Assembly (NCBI GenBank): GCA_016719165.1 | Contig: JADKAJ010000005.1 | Location: forward strand, 248,001 to 312,000 | Direction of reading: 5' to 3' | Length of the DNA: 64,000 bases | From: Chitinophagaceae bacterium | Lineage (GTDB): Bacteria; Bacteroidota; Bacteroidia; Chitinophagales; Chitinophagaceae | Shown: positions 16,962-26,583 of the stretch, piece after piece | Layout of the letters: each line of letters opens with the position of its first letter | Numbering within the stretch: the stretch's first letter is position 1 | Translations under genes and position numbers: made by a program | Notes under the pieces: generated by a model | What the model was told of the DNA's origin: nothing | The model's database searches: none | What the model saw: the letters and a program-made list of their open reading frames with translations, nothing else

Positions 16962-18280
16962 TTATTTCACCAAATCGCCCTTGAGGCGCAGTAATTCTGT
17001 TTCGGCAAGCTTGGCATTAAACCTGGCTGCGATCAACCGGTTATAAGCATTCTCCAGGCTTTGCTGCGCATCCCTTAATTGAAGGATAGTGGATGCACCC
17101 AAGCGATATACTTCCAGCGCTATGCTTACATTTTCTTTTGCCAGCAGAATATTTTCTTCTTCAAGGTTCAATGCCTTTTTCTGCTGTTCATAATCTTTGT
17201 ATGCATTAATGACGCCAAGATCAAGTACTGATTTTTGATTTTCATAAACTAGTCGCTGGTATTGGATATCAAGCTTTGCCTGCTGTATATTGCGCTTAAC
17301 TGTAAAATTATTAAATATCGGTATGGTCGCGGTAAAGCCAATATTGCGTCCGATATTCCGGCTGTATAATGGCTGGAAAGGGTTTACTGTTGCTCTATTA
17401 TTATTGCGCTGGTAATTGTAACCTGCATTTAAGGATAGTACCGGGTATTTATCAGCTATCCTTTCTTTTAATGTGTAATTGGCAATGTCAATATTTTTTC
17501 AGCTATTAACAGCAAAGGGTTATTTTTTGTGGCCATATCGCGGATATCAACGAGTACAAGGCTCATATCAAGCGGGATGGTATCACTCACATCATAATTT
17601 GTATTCAAGGCCACATTCATCGATTGATTTAATTGTTCTCTTAACTGGGCTATCAATGTTTGCTGTGTAAGTTGCGCAGCTTTTTGTGCATTCAGATCCA
17701 CTTTACTCTGCAATACATCAGGTTTGGCGCCTACACCGATATCTAATTTATATTGGGCGATCTTAACCCTTTCCTGGTTTACCGACATCTGTTCTTCGAT
17801 CGCTTTCAGTTGTTGTTTTTGCCTGACGACCGAGTAATAATTTGTAATAACCGCAGCAATCGTATTGACTACCTGGTTCTTTATGCCTAACTCGCCCAGT
17901 TTAACGAATTCTGCAAACTTATCCCTGGTTGCAAACATTTTCAACCCATCAAACAGTGTCCAGTTCAATTGCAGACCAAGGTTGTAATTATTGGATTTGA
18001 TATCATCCAATTCCCTTTTGGTACCGTCATTAAATTCCTGCCGCTGGTCATTGTTATTGAATGTTCCGTTAATGTTACCGTTTAGTCTTGGTAAAAAAGC
18101 TGCATTACGGTATGAATAATTAAGCGTAGCTACAAGTGAATCATTTTTTGATAACTGAATGTCATAGTTATTCTTCAGTGCTGTTGCAATGGCCTCATCC
18201 AGGGTAAGTAAACGCTGGGCTGCCGGTGAAAAGCTTATCAGTACTAACAGGGGTAAAAGAAATCTCTTCATAATCTTCAT
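16962..18280 (-). pseudogene. TolC-like outer membrane efflux protein, one-base frameshift
   Basis: The first part (270 codons from 18280) has a signal peptide and the OEP pattern: LTLDEAIATALKNN near 25, long coiled-coil helices, and an LNWTLFDG motif. It derails after LLLIAEK at a run of six A on the coding strand (17494-17499). One extra A restores AEKNIDIANYTLKERIADKYP and then an open frame of about 180 codons through GFTATIPIFNNFTVKR and LEVYRLGASTILQLRDAQQSLENAYNRL to the stop at 16962. The sum, about 440 residues, is normal for TolC/OprM. It is the third gene of an RND operon, seven bases after the pump. Either the gene is broken or the base call is wrong. Confidence 0.85.
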
Positions 18281-18287
18281 GCCAGGT

Positions 18288-21200
18288 TTATACTTGCTCC
18301 ACTACAGGCTGAATTGGCTGAACAGGCTGTGTGGCTGGGTGAATAAATTGTTCTACTTCATTTTTCTTATGGGCAGATGAAAGGAATGAGTACATCGCCG
18401 GGATAACGAATAAGGTTAGTACAAGTGAGAACATGATACCACCTACGATCACAATTCCCAGCGGAATACGGCTGGTAGCAGCTGCACCCAAAGATAAAGC
18501 CAGCGGTAAAGCCCCTAATGACATGGCAAGGCTTGTCATCAGGATCGGCCGGAACCGTTGCGTAGCGGAGAAGATAGCAGCTTCTGTTCTTTTCATCCCT
18601 TTCAAGCGGTTTTGATTGGCAAACTCCACAATGAGGATGCCATTTTTTGTTACTAATCCAATCAGCATGATCATGCCGATCTGGGAGAAAATATTCAGCG
18701 TATGGCCGAATATTGACAAGGTTAAAACAGCACCGGCAATAGCCAATGGAACGGTAAACATGATAATCAGCGGATCAATAAAACTTTCAAACTGTGCTGC
18801 CAGGATCAGGAAAATTAAAACCAATGCCAGGATAAAAGCAAAACTGGTATTGCTGCTGCTTTCTTTAAAATCTCTTGAAGAGCCCGAAAGAGAAGTAGCA
18901 AATGTTTCGTCCAGCACTTTATTCGCTATTTTTTCCATTTCTTCAATACCATCGCCAATCGTAAAGCCCGGTTGCAGGCTGGCTGAAATGGTAGCTGATT
19001 TATACCTGTTGAAATGATAAATAGTAGGAGGAGTGTTGGATTCGCTTACCGTAACAAGATTATCAAGACTGATCAATTCACCCCGGTTATTCCTGGCGAA
19101 CAATGTTTTCAGGTCATTGGGATCATCCCGGTCATTGCGGGCCACCTGTCCCATCACCTGGTATTGTTTACCATCTTTTGTAAAATAACCAAGGCGCCGG
19201 TTACTGTACGCCAATTGCAGCGTTTGGGAAATATCGTTTACACTTACACCGAGCTGTGCTGCTTTCAACCGGTCAATTTCCACTCTCAGTTCCGGCTTGT
19301 TGAATTTCAGATCCACATCTGCATTCAACAATACTTTACTCAGCCTTGCTTCTTCCAGTATTTTGGGAAGGACCTGCGTTAATTTATCAAAATTGTTGTT
19401 TTGGATAACGAAAGCAACGGGCTGTCCGCCACGCCGGTTCACGGAGATCGTTTGCTCTTCAATAGCAAATGCACGGCCTTCGTTATATTTTGGTAAATTT
19501 TTATTTACCATTTTTACAATTTCATTTTGTGATCTTTCTCTTTCATTGGGTGGTATCAATGTGATGCGGACAAAGCCGGTATTGGCGTTTCCAGAACCGG
19601 AAAAGCCGGGTGAAGTAACACTCAATACCATATCTTTTTCCGGCACCGAGTCAAGCATTAAATTGGTCAGCCTGTTTACATATTTGTCCATGGCATCGTA
19701 AGAAGTCCCTTCCGGTGCTGACAACTGTAACCGGAACTGGCTCCGGTCTTCCATGGGTGCCAATTCGGATTGCAGGTTTCGTCCAACAAAAAATATGGCA
19801 GCCAAACAAAGTGCGATCAGGATAAAGGCCATCCAGCGGATAGCCATAAACTTTCTTAAGGCTGCCTGGTAAGTATTTTCCATCCAACGGAAAAAAGGTT
19901 CTGTTTTAGTATATAGCCAGGGATGTTTGGAAGGATTCTTCCTGGATAATTTTACGTTCAGCACAGGTGTTAGTGTAAGTGATACAAAGGCTGAGATAAG
20001 AACAGCACCGGCTACAACAATACCAAACTCTCTGAATAATCTTCCCACAAAACCCTGCAGGAATATGATGGGAAGAAAAACAACTGCCAGTGTGATAGAT
20101 GTGGCAATTACCGCAAAATAGATCTCTTTAGAACCTTCCAGTGCTGCCTGGTATTTGTTCATTCCCCGTTCTATCTTTTTATAAATATTCTCTGTCACTA
20201 CAATACCATCATCCACAACAAGCCCTGTTGCTAATACAATGGCAAGTAAGGAAAGTACGTTGATCGTGAAACCCATCAGGTACATGATGAAGAAAGCCCC
20301 AATCAGGGAAACAGGAATATCTATTAACGGCCGGATGGCAATGATCCAGTCGCGGAAGAAGGCATAAATGATCATTACTACGAGTAAGAAAGCGATCATC
20401 AGTGTTTCCTGTACTTCAAGGATGGATTTCTTGATGAACTTTGTCTGGTCAAGAGCAATATTGATCTTTATATCTTCCGGTACATCTTTTTTAATCTGCT
20501 CCAGTCTTTTGAAAAATTCATCAGAGATGGAAACGTAATTAGATCCTGGCTGAGGGATTACTGCCAATGCGATCATGGGGATACCATTTCCTTTCAAAAC
20601 GGTTTCTTCATTTTCGGGTCCGAGTACTGCTTCGCCAATATCGCTTACCCGGATATCGGCGCCTTCTGCATTTTTAACGATCAGGTTATTGAATTCTTCT
20701 TCCGTGTTCAATCTGCCAAAGGTTCTTACCGTAAGCTCAGTGGCACTACCTGATATTTTACCGGAAGGAAGTTCTACATTTTCTCTTAATAAGGCTGCTT
20801 GCACATCATTGGCTGTAATGCTATACGCATTCAGTTTAGCCGGATCGATCCAGATACGCATAGCATATCTTTTTTCGCCCCAGATTTGTATGCCACTTAC
20901 GCCGGGAATGGTTTGTAATCTTTCTACCAGGACGTTGTTGGCGAATTCTGTTATTTGCAGCTGGTTTCGGGTATTGCTTTGCACCGTCATGGAAAGTATA
21001 GCATCAGAACTGGCATCTGCTTTGGAAACTACAGGAGGTGCATCAAGGTCAGCTGGTAATGAACGTTGCGCCTGTGATACTTTATCCCGTACATCATTGG
21101 CGGCAGTTTCCAGGTCTATTCCCAATTCAAATTCCACATTTATATTACTGCTTCCATTGCTGCTGCTGGACGTGATATTCTTAATACCTGCAATCCCGTT

Positions 21201-21413
21201 AACGGCTTTTTCAAGCGGTTCGGTTATTTGTGTTTCAATGATATCTGCATTGGCACCGGGATAGGAAGTCCGTACACTGATATTAGGAGGATCAATTGCC
21301 GGATAATCTCTTACACCGAGAAATTTAAAGCCTATAACACCAAACAATACAATAATGATATTCATCACTATCGCCAAAACCGGTCTTCGCAAACTTAATT
21401 CTGATATATTCAT
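18288..21413 (-). CDS. RND-family efflux pump, inner membrane subunit (AcrB/MexF-like)
   Basis: The 1041-residue protein has full RND length: an N-terminal membrane helix with LRRPVLAIVMNIIIVLFGVIGF, two large periplasmic loops, and two blocks of membrane helices at about 335-545 and 865-1030. The first block contains LATGLVVDDGIVVTENIYK, carrying the Asp pair used for proton transfer; the second contains GLVTKNGILIVEFANQ. RND pumps export drugs, dyes, lipids or metals by proton antiport; the HAE1-like pattern (not CzcA) suggests hydrophobic or amphiphilic substrates. It sits between the adaptor and the frameshifted TolC gene. Confidence 0.93.
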   Translation of the reverse strand: MNISELSLRRPVLAIVMNIIIVLFGVIGFKFLGVRDYPAIDPPNISVRTSYPGANADIIETQITEPLEKAVNGIAGIKNITSSSSNGSSNINVEFELGIDLETAANDVRDKVSQAQRSLPADLDAPPVVSKADASSDAILSMTVQSNTRNQLQITEFANNVLVERLQTIPGVSGIQIWGEKRYAMRIWIDPAKLNAYSITANDVQAALLRENVELPSGKISGSATELTVRTFGRLNTEEEFNNLIVKNAEGADIRVSDIGEAVLGPENEETVLKGNGIPMIALAVIPQPGSNYVSISDEFFKRLEQIKKDVPEDIKINIALDQTKFIKKSILEVQETLMIAFLLVVMIIYAFFRDWIIAIRPLIDIPVSLIGAFFIMYLMGFTINVLSLLAIVLATGLVVDDGIVVTENIYKKIERGMNKYQAALEGSKEIYFAVIATSITLAVVFLPIIFLQGFVGRLFREFGIVVAGAVLISAFVSLTLTPVLNVKLSRKNPSKHPWLYTKTEPFFRWMENTYQAALRKFMAIRWMAFILIALCLAAIFFVGRNLQSELAPMEDRSQFRLQLSAPEGTSYDAMDKYVNRLTNLMLDSVPEKDMVLSVTSPGFSGSGNANTGFVRITLIPPNERERSQNEIVKMVNKNLPKYNEGRAFAIEEQTISVNRRGGQPVAFVIQNNNFDKLTQVLPKILEEARLSKVLLNADVDLKFNKPELRVEIDRLKAAQLGVSVNDISQTLQLAYSNRRLGYFTKDGKQYQVMGQVARNDRDDPNDLKTLFARNNRGELISLDNLVTVSESNTPPTIYHFNRYKSATISASLQPGFTIGDGIEEMEKIANKVLDETFATSLSGSSRDFKESSSNTSFAFILALVLIFLILAAQFESFIDPLIIMFTVPLAIAGAVLTLSIFGHTLNIFSQIGMIMLIGLVTKNGILIVEFANQNRLKGMKRTEAAIFSATQRFRPILMTSLAMSLGALPLALSLGAAATSRIPLGIVIVGGIMFSLVLTLFVIPAMYSFLSSAHKKNEVEQFIHPATQPVQPIQPVVEQV

Positions 21414-21475
21414 TGTTGAAATATTGTGAATGTCTTATTGAGTAGTGAGAAAACACTTTTCAAACAGGGCATTCA

Positions 21476-22537
21476 CTATTGACTATTGATAATTTTACCA
21501 ATTTGTATGGGTGCTTCCGGCCTTACACTTAATAATCCTGTTACCACGATAGTATCACCTCTTTTTAATCCATCTGTTATTTGCACTCTTGAAGAGTCCC
21601 TGACTCCAGTTGTTACATCAGTAAACAGGGCAATGCCACTTTTATAAATAATAACTTTTTTCCCTCTTGCTTGTGGTAGTATGGCCTGTGTTGGTATTAA
21701 AATAGCGTTGGTATCAGGTGCGAAACTTAAATGGACTTTAGCGAAAGTGCCGGGAAGCAAGGCTTTGTCTTTACCTGTTACTAAAGCCCTGGCGGTAAGG
21801 CTACGGGTGTTTTCGGTTACGTTTGACTCAGTGGCTATTATTTTTGCACCCAATTTTTTATCTGAACCTTCAAATGTAAATGTTACTAATTGTCCCACTT
21901 TTATCTGGCCGGTATATTTTTCAGGCACAGAAAAATCCAATTTCAGTTGGTCAGTCTGATTGATGACTGCGATCACCGATGCAGGGGAAACATAGGCCCC
22001 CGGGCTGATATTTTTTAAGCCAAGCATGCCGCTGAAAGGAGCTCTTACTTCTGTTTTGGCAATACTGGTGCGAATGATGCCGATATCTGCTCTTAAATTA
22101 TTTACCTGCAATAAACTGATATCGTAGTCTTGCTGGCTGATTCCCTGAATTTTCAGAAGCTGGGCTTGTCGTTCTTCAGTTTTTTGGGCCAGGCTTAATT
22201 GCACTTCTAATTTTTTTAACTGGGCCTGCAGGTCTCCATCGTATAATTTGGCGAGAAGTGTCCCTTTGCCAATATACCTGCCTTCAGCGACATTCAGGTA
22301 TACAATTCTTCCGGATACTTCCGGATGAATTTCTGCAACCTCATTTGCTACTATGTTACCGGGAACTTCAATCGATTCTCCGAATGATTCAGCCCTAACA
22401 ATATAACCATCCACCCGCATGGGAGGGGTTTTGGCACCTCCACCGTGCTGAGGGGCTTCTACTTTCTTTTTGTTTCCTCCACAGGCTGATAGCGTTAAAA
22501 TGAAACCGGCTAATAAAAATATTGTAATGATTCTCAT
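21476..22537 (-). CDS. RND periplasmic adaptor (membrane fusion) lipoprotein
   Basis: With the start at MRIITIFLLAGFILTLSACGG the 353-residue protein has a lipoprotein signal with Cys at 19; six upstream residues are also possible. The HlyD/AcrA order is visible: a split lipoyl-like domain (VEVPGNIVANEVAEIHPEVSGRIVYLNVAEGRYIGKGTLLAKL and later KTEVRAPFSGMLGLKNISPGAYV), an intervening helical hairpin of about 50 residues, then a beta-barrel domain and a C-terminal membrane-proximal domain. It links the RND pump to the outer membrane channel. It is the first gene of the operon, 62 bases before the pump gene. Confidence 0.92.
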   Translation of the reverse strand: MRIITIFLLAGFILTLSACGGNKKKVEAPQHGGGAKTPPMRVDGYIVRAESFGESIEVPGNIVANEVAEIHPEVSGRIVYLNVAEGRYIGKGTLLAKLYDGDLQAQLKKLEVQLSLAQKTEERQAQLLKIQGISQQDYDISLLQVNNLRADIGIIRTSIAKTEVRAPFSGMLGLKNISPGAYVSPASVIAVINQTDQLKLDFSVPEKYTGQIKVGQLVTFTFEGSDKKLGAKIIATESNVTENTRSLTARALVTGKDKALLPGTFAKVHLSFAPDTNAILIPTQAILPQARGKKVIIYKSGIALFTDVTTGVRDSSRVQITDGLKRGDTIVVTGLLSVRPEAPIQIGKIINSQ

Positions 22538-22676
22538 GTTTGGTGTTCTGTGCAATTGGTAAAAAACTGGTTAATAAAGGTAACAGATAAATACAAGCTA
22601 TTGGACGTCAAAAAGCTGCATTTCCTGCACAAAAACTTTTCGAAGTATAAGCGGTTGAATTGGTGGATAAAAGGAC

Positions 22677-23798
22677 TTAAGCCTTCGCTAACAAAGTTCT
22701 CTTTACTTTGTTTGACTGGTGCAAGAGATCTTGCTTTTCATTACTAAGAATAGTAACATGGCCCATCTTTCTTCCGGGCCTGGTTTCTTTCTTACCGTAT
22801 AAGTGTACAAAAGCATTTTCAATTTTCAGGACTTCTTCCAGTCCTACATACTTTACCTTGCCGCTATAGCCTTCTGCGCCAATTATATTTACCATGATAG
22901 AAGGTAGTATGGCATCAGTATTTCCAAGAGGATAACCCAAAATAATCCTCCACAGCATATCAAATTGGGAACAGAAATGAGCTTCTATAGTGTGATGGCC
23001 GCTGTTATGAACCCTGGGAGCTGTTTCATTTACTAAAACATCCCCATTTTTATCAACAAACATTTCTACCGCAAAAACGCCAGGGGATTTAAAATTCCTG
23101 ACTACGGATAAAGCAATTGCTTCAACCCTGTAAAGCGTTTGGGTACTTAATTCGGCGGGGCAAAGCTGGTAATCCAGCAAATTGAGTTCCGGATCAAACA
23201 ACATCTCAACAGGTGGATATAAAGCTGTTTCTCCTTTTTCGTTTATGGCTACCATTTGGGCAATTTCTTTGTGAATGGCTACCATCTTTTCCAGGATGGA
23301 TGGGGTATCAAACCCCCTTGCTATATGTTCTTTGGCTTTTAATAATTGAACTCCTTTACCATCATAACCACCTTCACCAACCTTATGTACCGCAGGTAAA
23401 AAGTCTTCAGCCAGTTTTAATTCGGACAAACTATTGGTGATGATAAAATCAGCTGTTGGAATTTGGTGCTGCCGGTAATATTCTTTCTGCAGAATCTTGT
23501 TCTTGATCGTCCTTAAGACAGAAGGTTTAGGAAAGACTTTTACTCCTTCTGTTTCCAATTTTTCCAATGCTTCAACATTCACATTTTCAATCTCTATGGT
23601 GATTGCATCTAAATTTTTACCAAAGTTGTAAACGGAATCAAATTCTTTGATATCTCCCCTGGTAAAATGATGACAGAGATGGGCTGCCGGGCATTCCTTA
23701 TCATTCTCCAGCACAAAGGTTTCAACCGGATAATTGGCAGCGGTTTGCAGTAACATCCGGCCAAGCTGGCCACCGCCTAAAATGCCCACTTTTAACAT
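22677..23798 (-). CDS. purK: N5-carboxyaminoimidazole ribonucleotide synthetase PurK
   Basis: The 373-residue ATP-grasp enzyme begins MLKVGILGGGQLGRML. It has TIEIENVNVEALE near 70-82, PKPSVLRTIKNKILQKEY at about 92-109, KVGEGGYDGKGVQLLK near 140-155 and VNETAPRVHNSGHHTIEA near 250-267, all PurK landmarks. It makes N5-CAIR from AIR, ATP and bicarbonate, the substrate of PurE. In many genomes purE and purK are adjacent; here the RND operon and the S23 pseudogene lie between them, all on one strand. Confidence 0.95.
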   Translation of the reverse strand: MLKVGILGGGQLGRMLLQTAANYPVETFVLENDKECPAAHLCHHFTRGDIKEFDSVYNFGKNLDAITIEIENVNVEALEKLETEGVKVFPKPSVLRTIKNKILQKEYYRQHQIPTADFIITNSLSELKLAEDFLPAVHKVGEGGYDGKGVQLLKAKEHIARGFDTPSILEKMVAIHKEIAQMVAINEKGETALYPPVEMLFDPELNLLDYQLCPAELSTQTLYRVEAIALSVVRNFKSPGVFAVEMFVDKNGDVLVNETAPRVHNSGHHTIEAHFCSQFDMLWRIILGYPLGNTDAILPSIMVNIIGAEGYSGKVKYVGLEEVLKIENAFVHLYGKKETRPGRKMGHVTILSNEKQDLLHQSNKVKRTLLAKA

Positions 23799-24047
23799 GT
23801 GGCAAAGATAGGGTGTGGAGTGCTGAGCGAAGTAGAAGGACTTTCCCTTTTTTATTTAGATTTGTGTTATGATACCTGACTATCCCCATAAAGTATTTAT
23901 CGATGAACGCAGCAACTTCAGCCTGCTGATGGAAGCATTGGCCATGGATAGCTCATTTTGAACCTGCCTGCAAAAAGGCGGGATAACTGCCGGTTTTAAT
24001 AATTACCTAAATTCTAAACCAGCCTGAGGTCTTCAGGTTTCAACATC

Positions 24048-25178
24048 ATGAATACAAAAACGATTACAGATAAAGCTGCCATTCAAACTGATTTTCTACC
24101 CCTTGAGGGAACTGATTATGTAGAATTTTATGTGGGTAATGCCAAACAGGCTGCTCATTATTATATGAGTGCTTTTGGTTTCCAGGCATTGGCTTATGCC
24201 GGTCCGGAAACCGGGGTGAAAGACAGGGCCAGTTATGCAGTCCGTCAGCATAAACTCACTTTTGTTTTAACAACAGCATTGAGAACCGATAATCCCATTG
24301 CTGACCATGTCTACAGGCATGGGGATGGTGTGAAGGCATTGTCGTTGAGAGTACCGGATGCCACCAGTGCATGGGAAGAGACGACTAAAAGGGGGGCTAA
24401 AAGTTATATGGAACCCACCCGGCTAAAAGATAATGATGGCGAAGTAGTGATGAGTGGCATTCATACTTATGGAGATACCATTCATTTATTTATTGAAAGA
24501 AAAAATTATAACGGTGCATTTATGCCAGGCTACAGGCCATGGAATAACCCTTACTTCAAACCTGCAGATACTGGCTTATTATATGTTGATCATTGTGTAG
24601 GTAATGTAGGCTGGAACCAGATGAACCCCTGGGTAAAATTTTATGAGGAAGTGATGGGGTTTAAAAATATCCTCTCCTTTGATGATGAAGATATTTCAAC
24701 AGAATACTCTGCGTTGATGAGTAAGGTGATGAGCAGTGGAAATGGTTTTGTAAAATTTCCGATCAATGAACCTGCAGAAGGTAAGAAAAAAAGCCAGGTA
24801 GAAGAATACCTGGAGTTTTATAACGGAGAAGGTTGTCAGCATGTGGCAATGGCTACCAATGATATTGTAAAAACAGTTAGTGACCTGCAAAGCCGGGGAG
24901 TTGAATTTCTGAAAGTTCCGACTTCTTATTATGATGATCTGCTGGACAGGGTAGGACATATTGATGAGGATCTTGCGCCATTACGGGAATTGGGTATCCT
25001 GGTAGACAGGGACAATGAAGGGTACCTGTTACAGTTGTTTTCAAAACCAGTTGAAGACAGGCCAACACTTTTCTTTGAGATCATCCAGCGCAAAGGGGCC
25101 AAAAGCTTTGGTAAGGGAAACTTCAAAGCATTATTTGAAGCCATAGAAAGAGAACAGGAGGCAAGGGGAAACTTGTAA
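24048..25178 (+). CDS. hppD: 4-hydroxyphenylpyruvate dioxygenase
   Basis: The 376-residue protein fits HPPD in length and sequence. It has two VOC-type halves, with Fe ligands in YVDHCVGNV (His about 183), GCQHVAMATNDI (His about 265) and LFFEIIQRKGAKSFGKGNFKALFEAIE (Glu about 343). The C-terminal stretch is highly characteristic. It converts 4-hydroxyphenylpyruvate to homogentisate in tyrosine breakdown. The next pathway enzyme, homogentisate dioxygenase, is not in this window. The gene is monocistronic, with about 250 bases upstream that hold only a 30-codon reading frame of doubtful meaning. Confidence 0.95.
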   Translation: MNTKTITDKAAIQTDFLPLEGTDYVEFYVGNAKQAAHYYMSAFGFQALAYAGPETGVKDRASYAVRQHKLTFVLTTALRTDNPIADHVYRHGDGVKALSLRVPDATSAWEETTKRGAKSYMEPTRLKDNDGEVVMSGIHTYGDTIHLFIERKNYNGAFMPGYRPWNNPYFKPADTGLLYVDHCVGNVGWNQMNPWVKFYEEVMGFKNILSFDDEDISTEYSALMSKVMSSGNGFVKFPINEPAEGKKKSQVEEYLEFYNGEGCQHVAMATNDIVKTVSDLQSRGVEFLKVPTSYYDDLLDRVGHIDEDLAPLRELGILVDRDNEGYLLQLFSKPVEDRPTLFFEIIQRKGAKSFGKGNFKALFEAIEREQEARGNL

Positions 25179-25351
25179 ATACAAGGTAAACTTACGAGAC
25201 CGGAAGTCTGAAAATGGGTTAGATTTTATCTATGGCATGGGTATTATCCCGGGCTATCTGACTATCCGATTTTCGGTCTTTTATAACTATATTTACAAAA
25301 GTTTGGCTATTAGCTGATAACAATATCTTTAACCTGTCGTTGATTCCGTAA

Positions 25352-26572
25352 GTGACTATGATGAAGAACCTTTTTTTGATGCTGATATCAGTAAATATTG
25401 TACTGGTATCATACGGGCAACCTTCTCCCACTTCTTCAAAAGGGGGGAATAATTCTTACTCATTTATTGATTATCAAAAAACATTTCCCAGGCCCGGTGA
25501 AGCATTGGAGAGAAAAGAAGATACACTGCAAAAGCAATTTGAAGCTAAGAAATTGCAATGGCCGGCCAAATACATGTATATCCGTTCATTTAAGTACGAT
25601 AGCCAGTTAGAAGTATGGGTGAAAAATGATTGGAAAGAGCAATTTCAATTATTTAAAACGTACAAGGTTTGTGCGCTGGCGGGTTCACTGGGTCCCAAGC
25701 GAATGCAGGGAGATTACCAGGTGCCGGAAGGCTTCTATTATATCAATGAATTTAATCCCCGCAGTAATTATTATCTGTCACTGGGCATCAATTACCCCAA
25801 CGCATCTGATAAGATACTTAGTGATTCATTAAAGCCCGGTAGCGAGATTTATATACACGGCAGCTGTGTTACGGTAGGTTGTATCCCAATTACAGATCAG
25901 CAGATTGATGAGTTATATATTCTTGCCGCACATGCCAAAGACCAGGGCCAGGATTTTATACCGGTTCATATTTTCCCGATTCGTTATAATGTGGAGAGAA
26001 GTGTTAAATACCTCGAAAGCTTAACAAAGGATGACCAGGATTTAAAGAAGTTTACAGACAAGCTGGAAGACGCATTTGACTATTTTGAAAAATATAAACA
26101 GTTGCCTGTAGTGATGATTAATGATAAAGGAGAATATGTCATTAATGAAGCAGCTCCAAAAAAATTAAAAGGAATTTCTACTGAAATCAAGCAACAGGTA
26201 AAAAGACCTCCGGCCCAGCATCGGGAAAGAAATATCGGATTACTGGCAGAGGCTGTACATCAATGGCCACAGTATCCCGGAGGAGGAGAGGCTTTTATGA
26301 AATACTTGCAGGTAGTAGGAAATGAAATGACCGCTTTTCTGCCAAAAGGAATTAAAAAAGCATTTATTCAGGTTGAGTTTATTGTTGATAAGGACGGCGT
26401 GCCGGTAAACCTGAAAGTATTAAAAGGCTTTAAAGAGGGCGAAGAGTTTAATGATGAACTGATTTCACGTCTGGAACAAATGGGTACCTGGCAACCAGCC
26501 TTACTGCATGAAAAACCAGTAGCCAAAAAAATGATACAAACTATTACGGTAGAAGCACCCCTGGCTCCCTGA
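25352..26572 (+). CDS. L,D-transpeptidase (YkuD) fused to a TonB C-terminal-like domain
   Basis: The 406-residue protein has a signal peptide (NLFLMLISVNIVLVSYGQ). A YkuD domain lies at about 75-215 with the catalytic motif HGSCVTVGC (H169, C177), of the YafK-like branch. After a linker, residues 320-403 match TonB_C: VEFIVDKDGVPVNLKVLKGFKEGEEFNDELISRLEQMGTWQPA. YkuD enzymes form 3-3 peptidoglycan cross-links or attach proteins to the wall. TonB_C domains contact outer membrane receptors or bind peptidoglycan-related partners. The combination may tether the enzyme between wall and outer membrane. It is monocistronic and converges with the aspartate kinase gene. Confidence 0.8.
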   Translation: MTMMKNLFLMLISVNIVLVSYGQPSPTSSKGGNNSYSFIDYQKTFPRPGEALERKEDTLQKQFEAKKLQWPAKYMYIRSFKYDSQLEVWVKNDWKEQFQLFKTYKVCALAGSLGPKRMQGDYQVPEGFYYINEFNPRSNYYLSLGINYPNASDKILSDSLKPGSEIYIHGSCVTVGCIPITDQQIDELYILAAHAKDQGQDFIPVHIFPIRYNVERSVKYLESLTKDDQDLKKFTDKLEDAFDYFEKYKQLPVVMINDKGEYVINEAAPKKLKGISTEIKQQVKRPPAQHRERNIGLLAEAVHQWPQYPGGGEAFMKYLQVVGNEMTAFLPKGIKKAFIQVEFIVDKDGVPVNLKVLKGFKEGEEFNDELISRLEQMGTWQPALLHEKPVAKKMIQTITVEAPLAP

Positions 26573-26583
26573 AGGTTATGACC

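Noticed and set aside
20575..21264. A 229-codon plus-strand frame inside the RND pump gene.
   Set aside because: It is wholly antisense to a well-supported RND gene and has the Ser/Leu-rich look of a reverse-strand shadow.
23869..23961. A 30-codon plus-strand reading frame starting just after a TAGATTTG box, upstream of HPPD.
   Set aside because: It is short, has no recognisable domain, and would leave almost no leader before the start codon. It may be a chance frame or a gene remnant.
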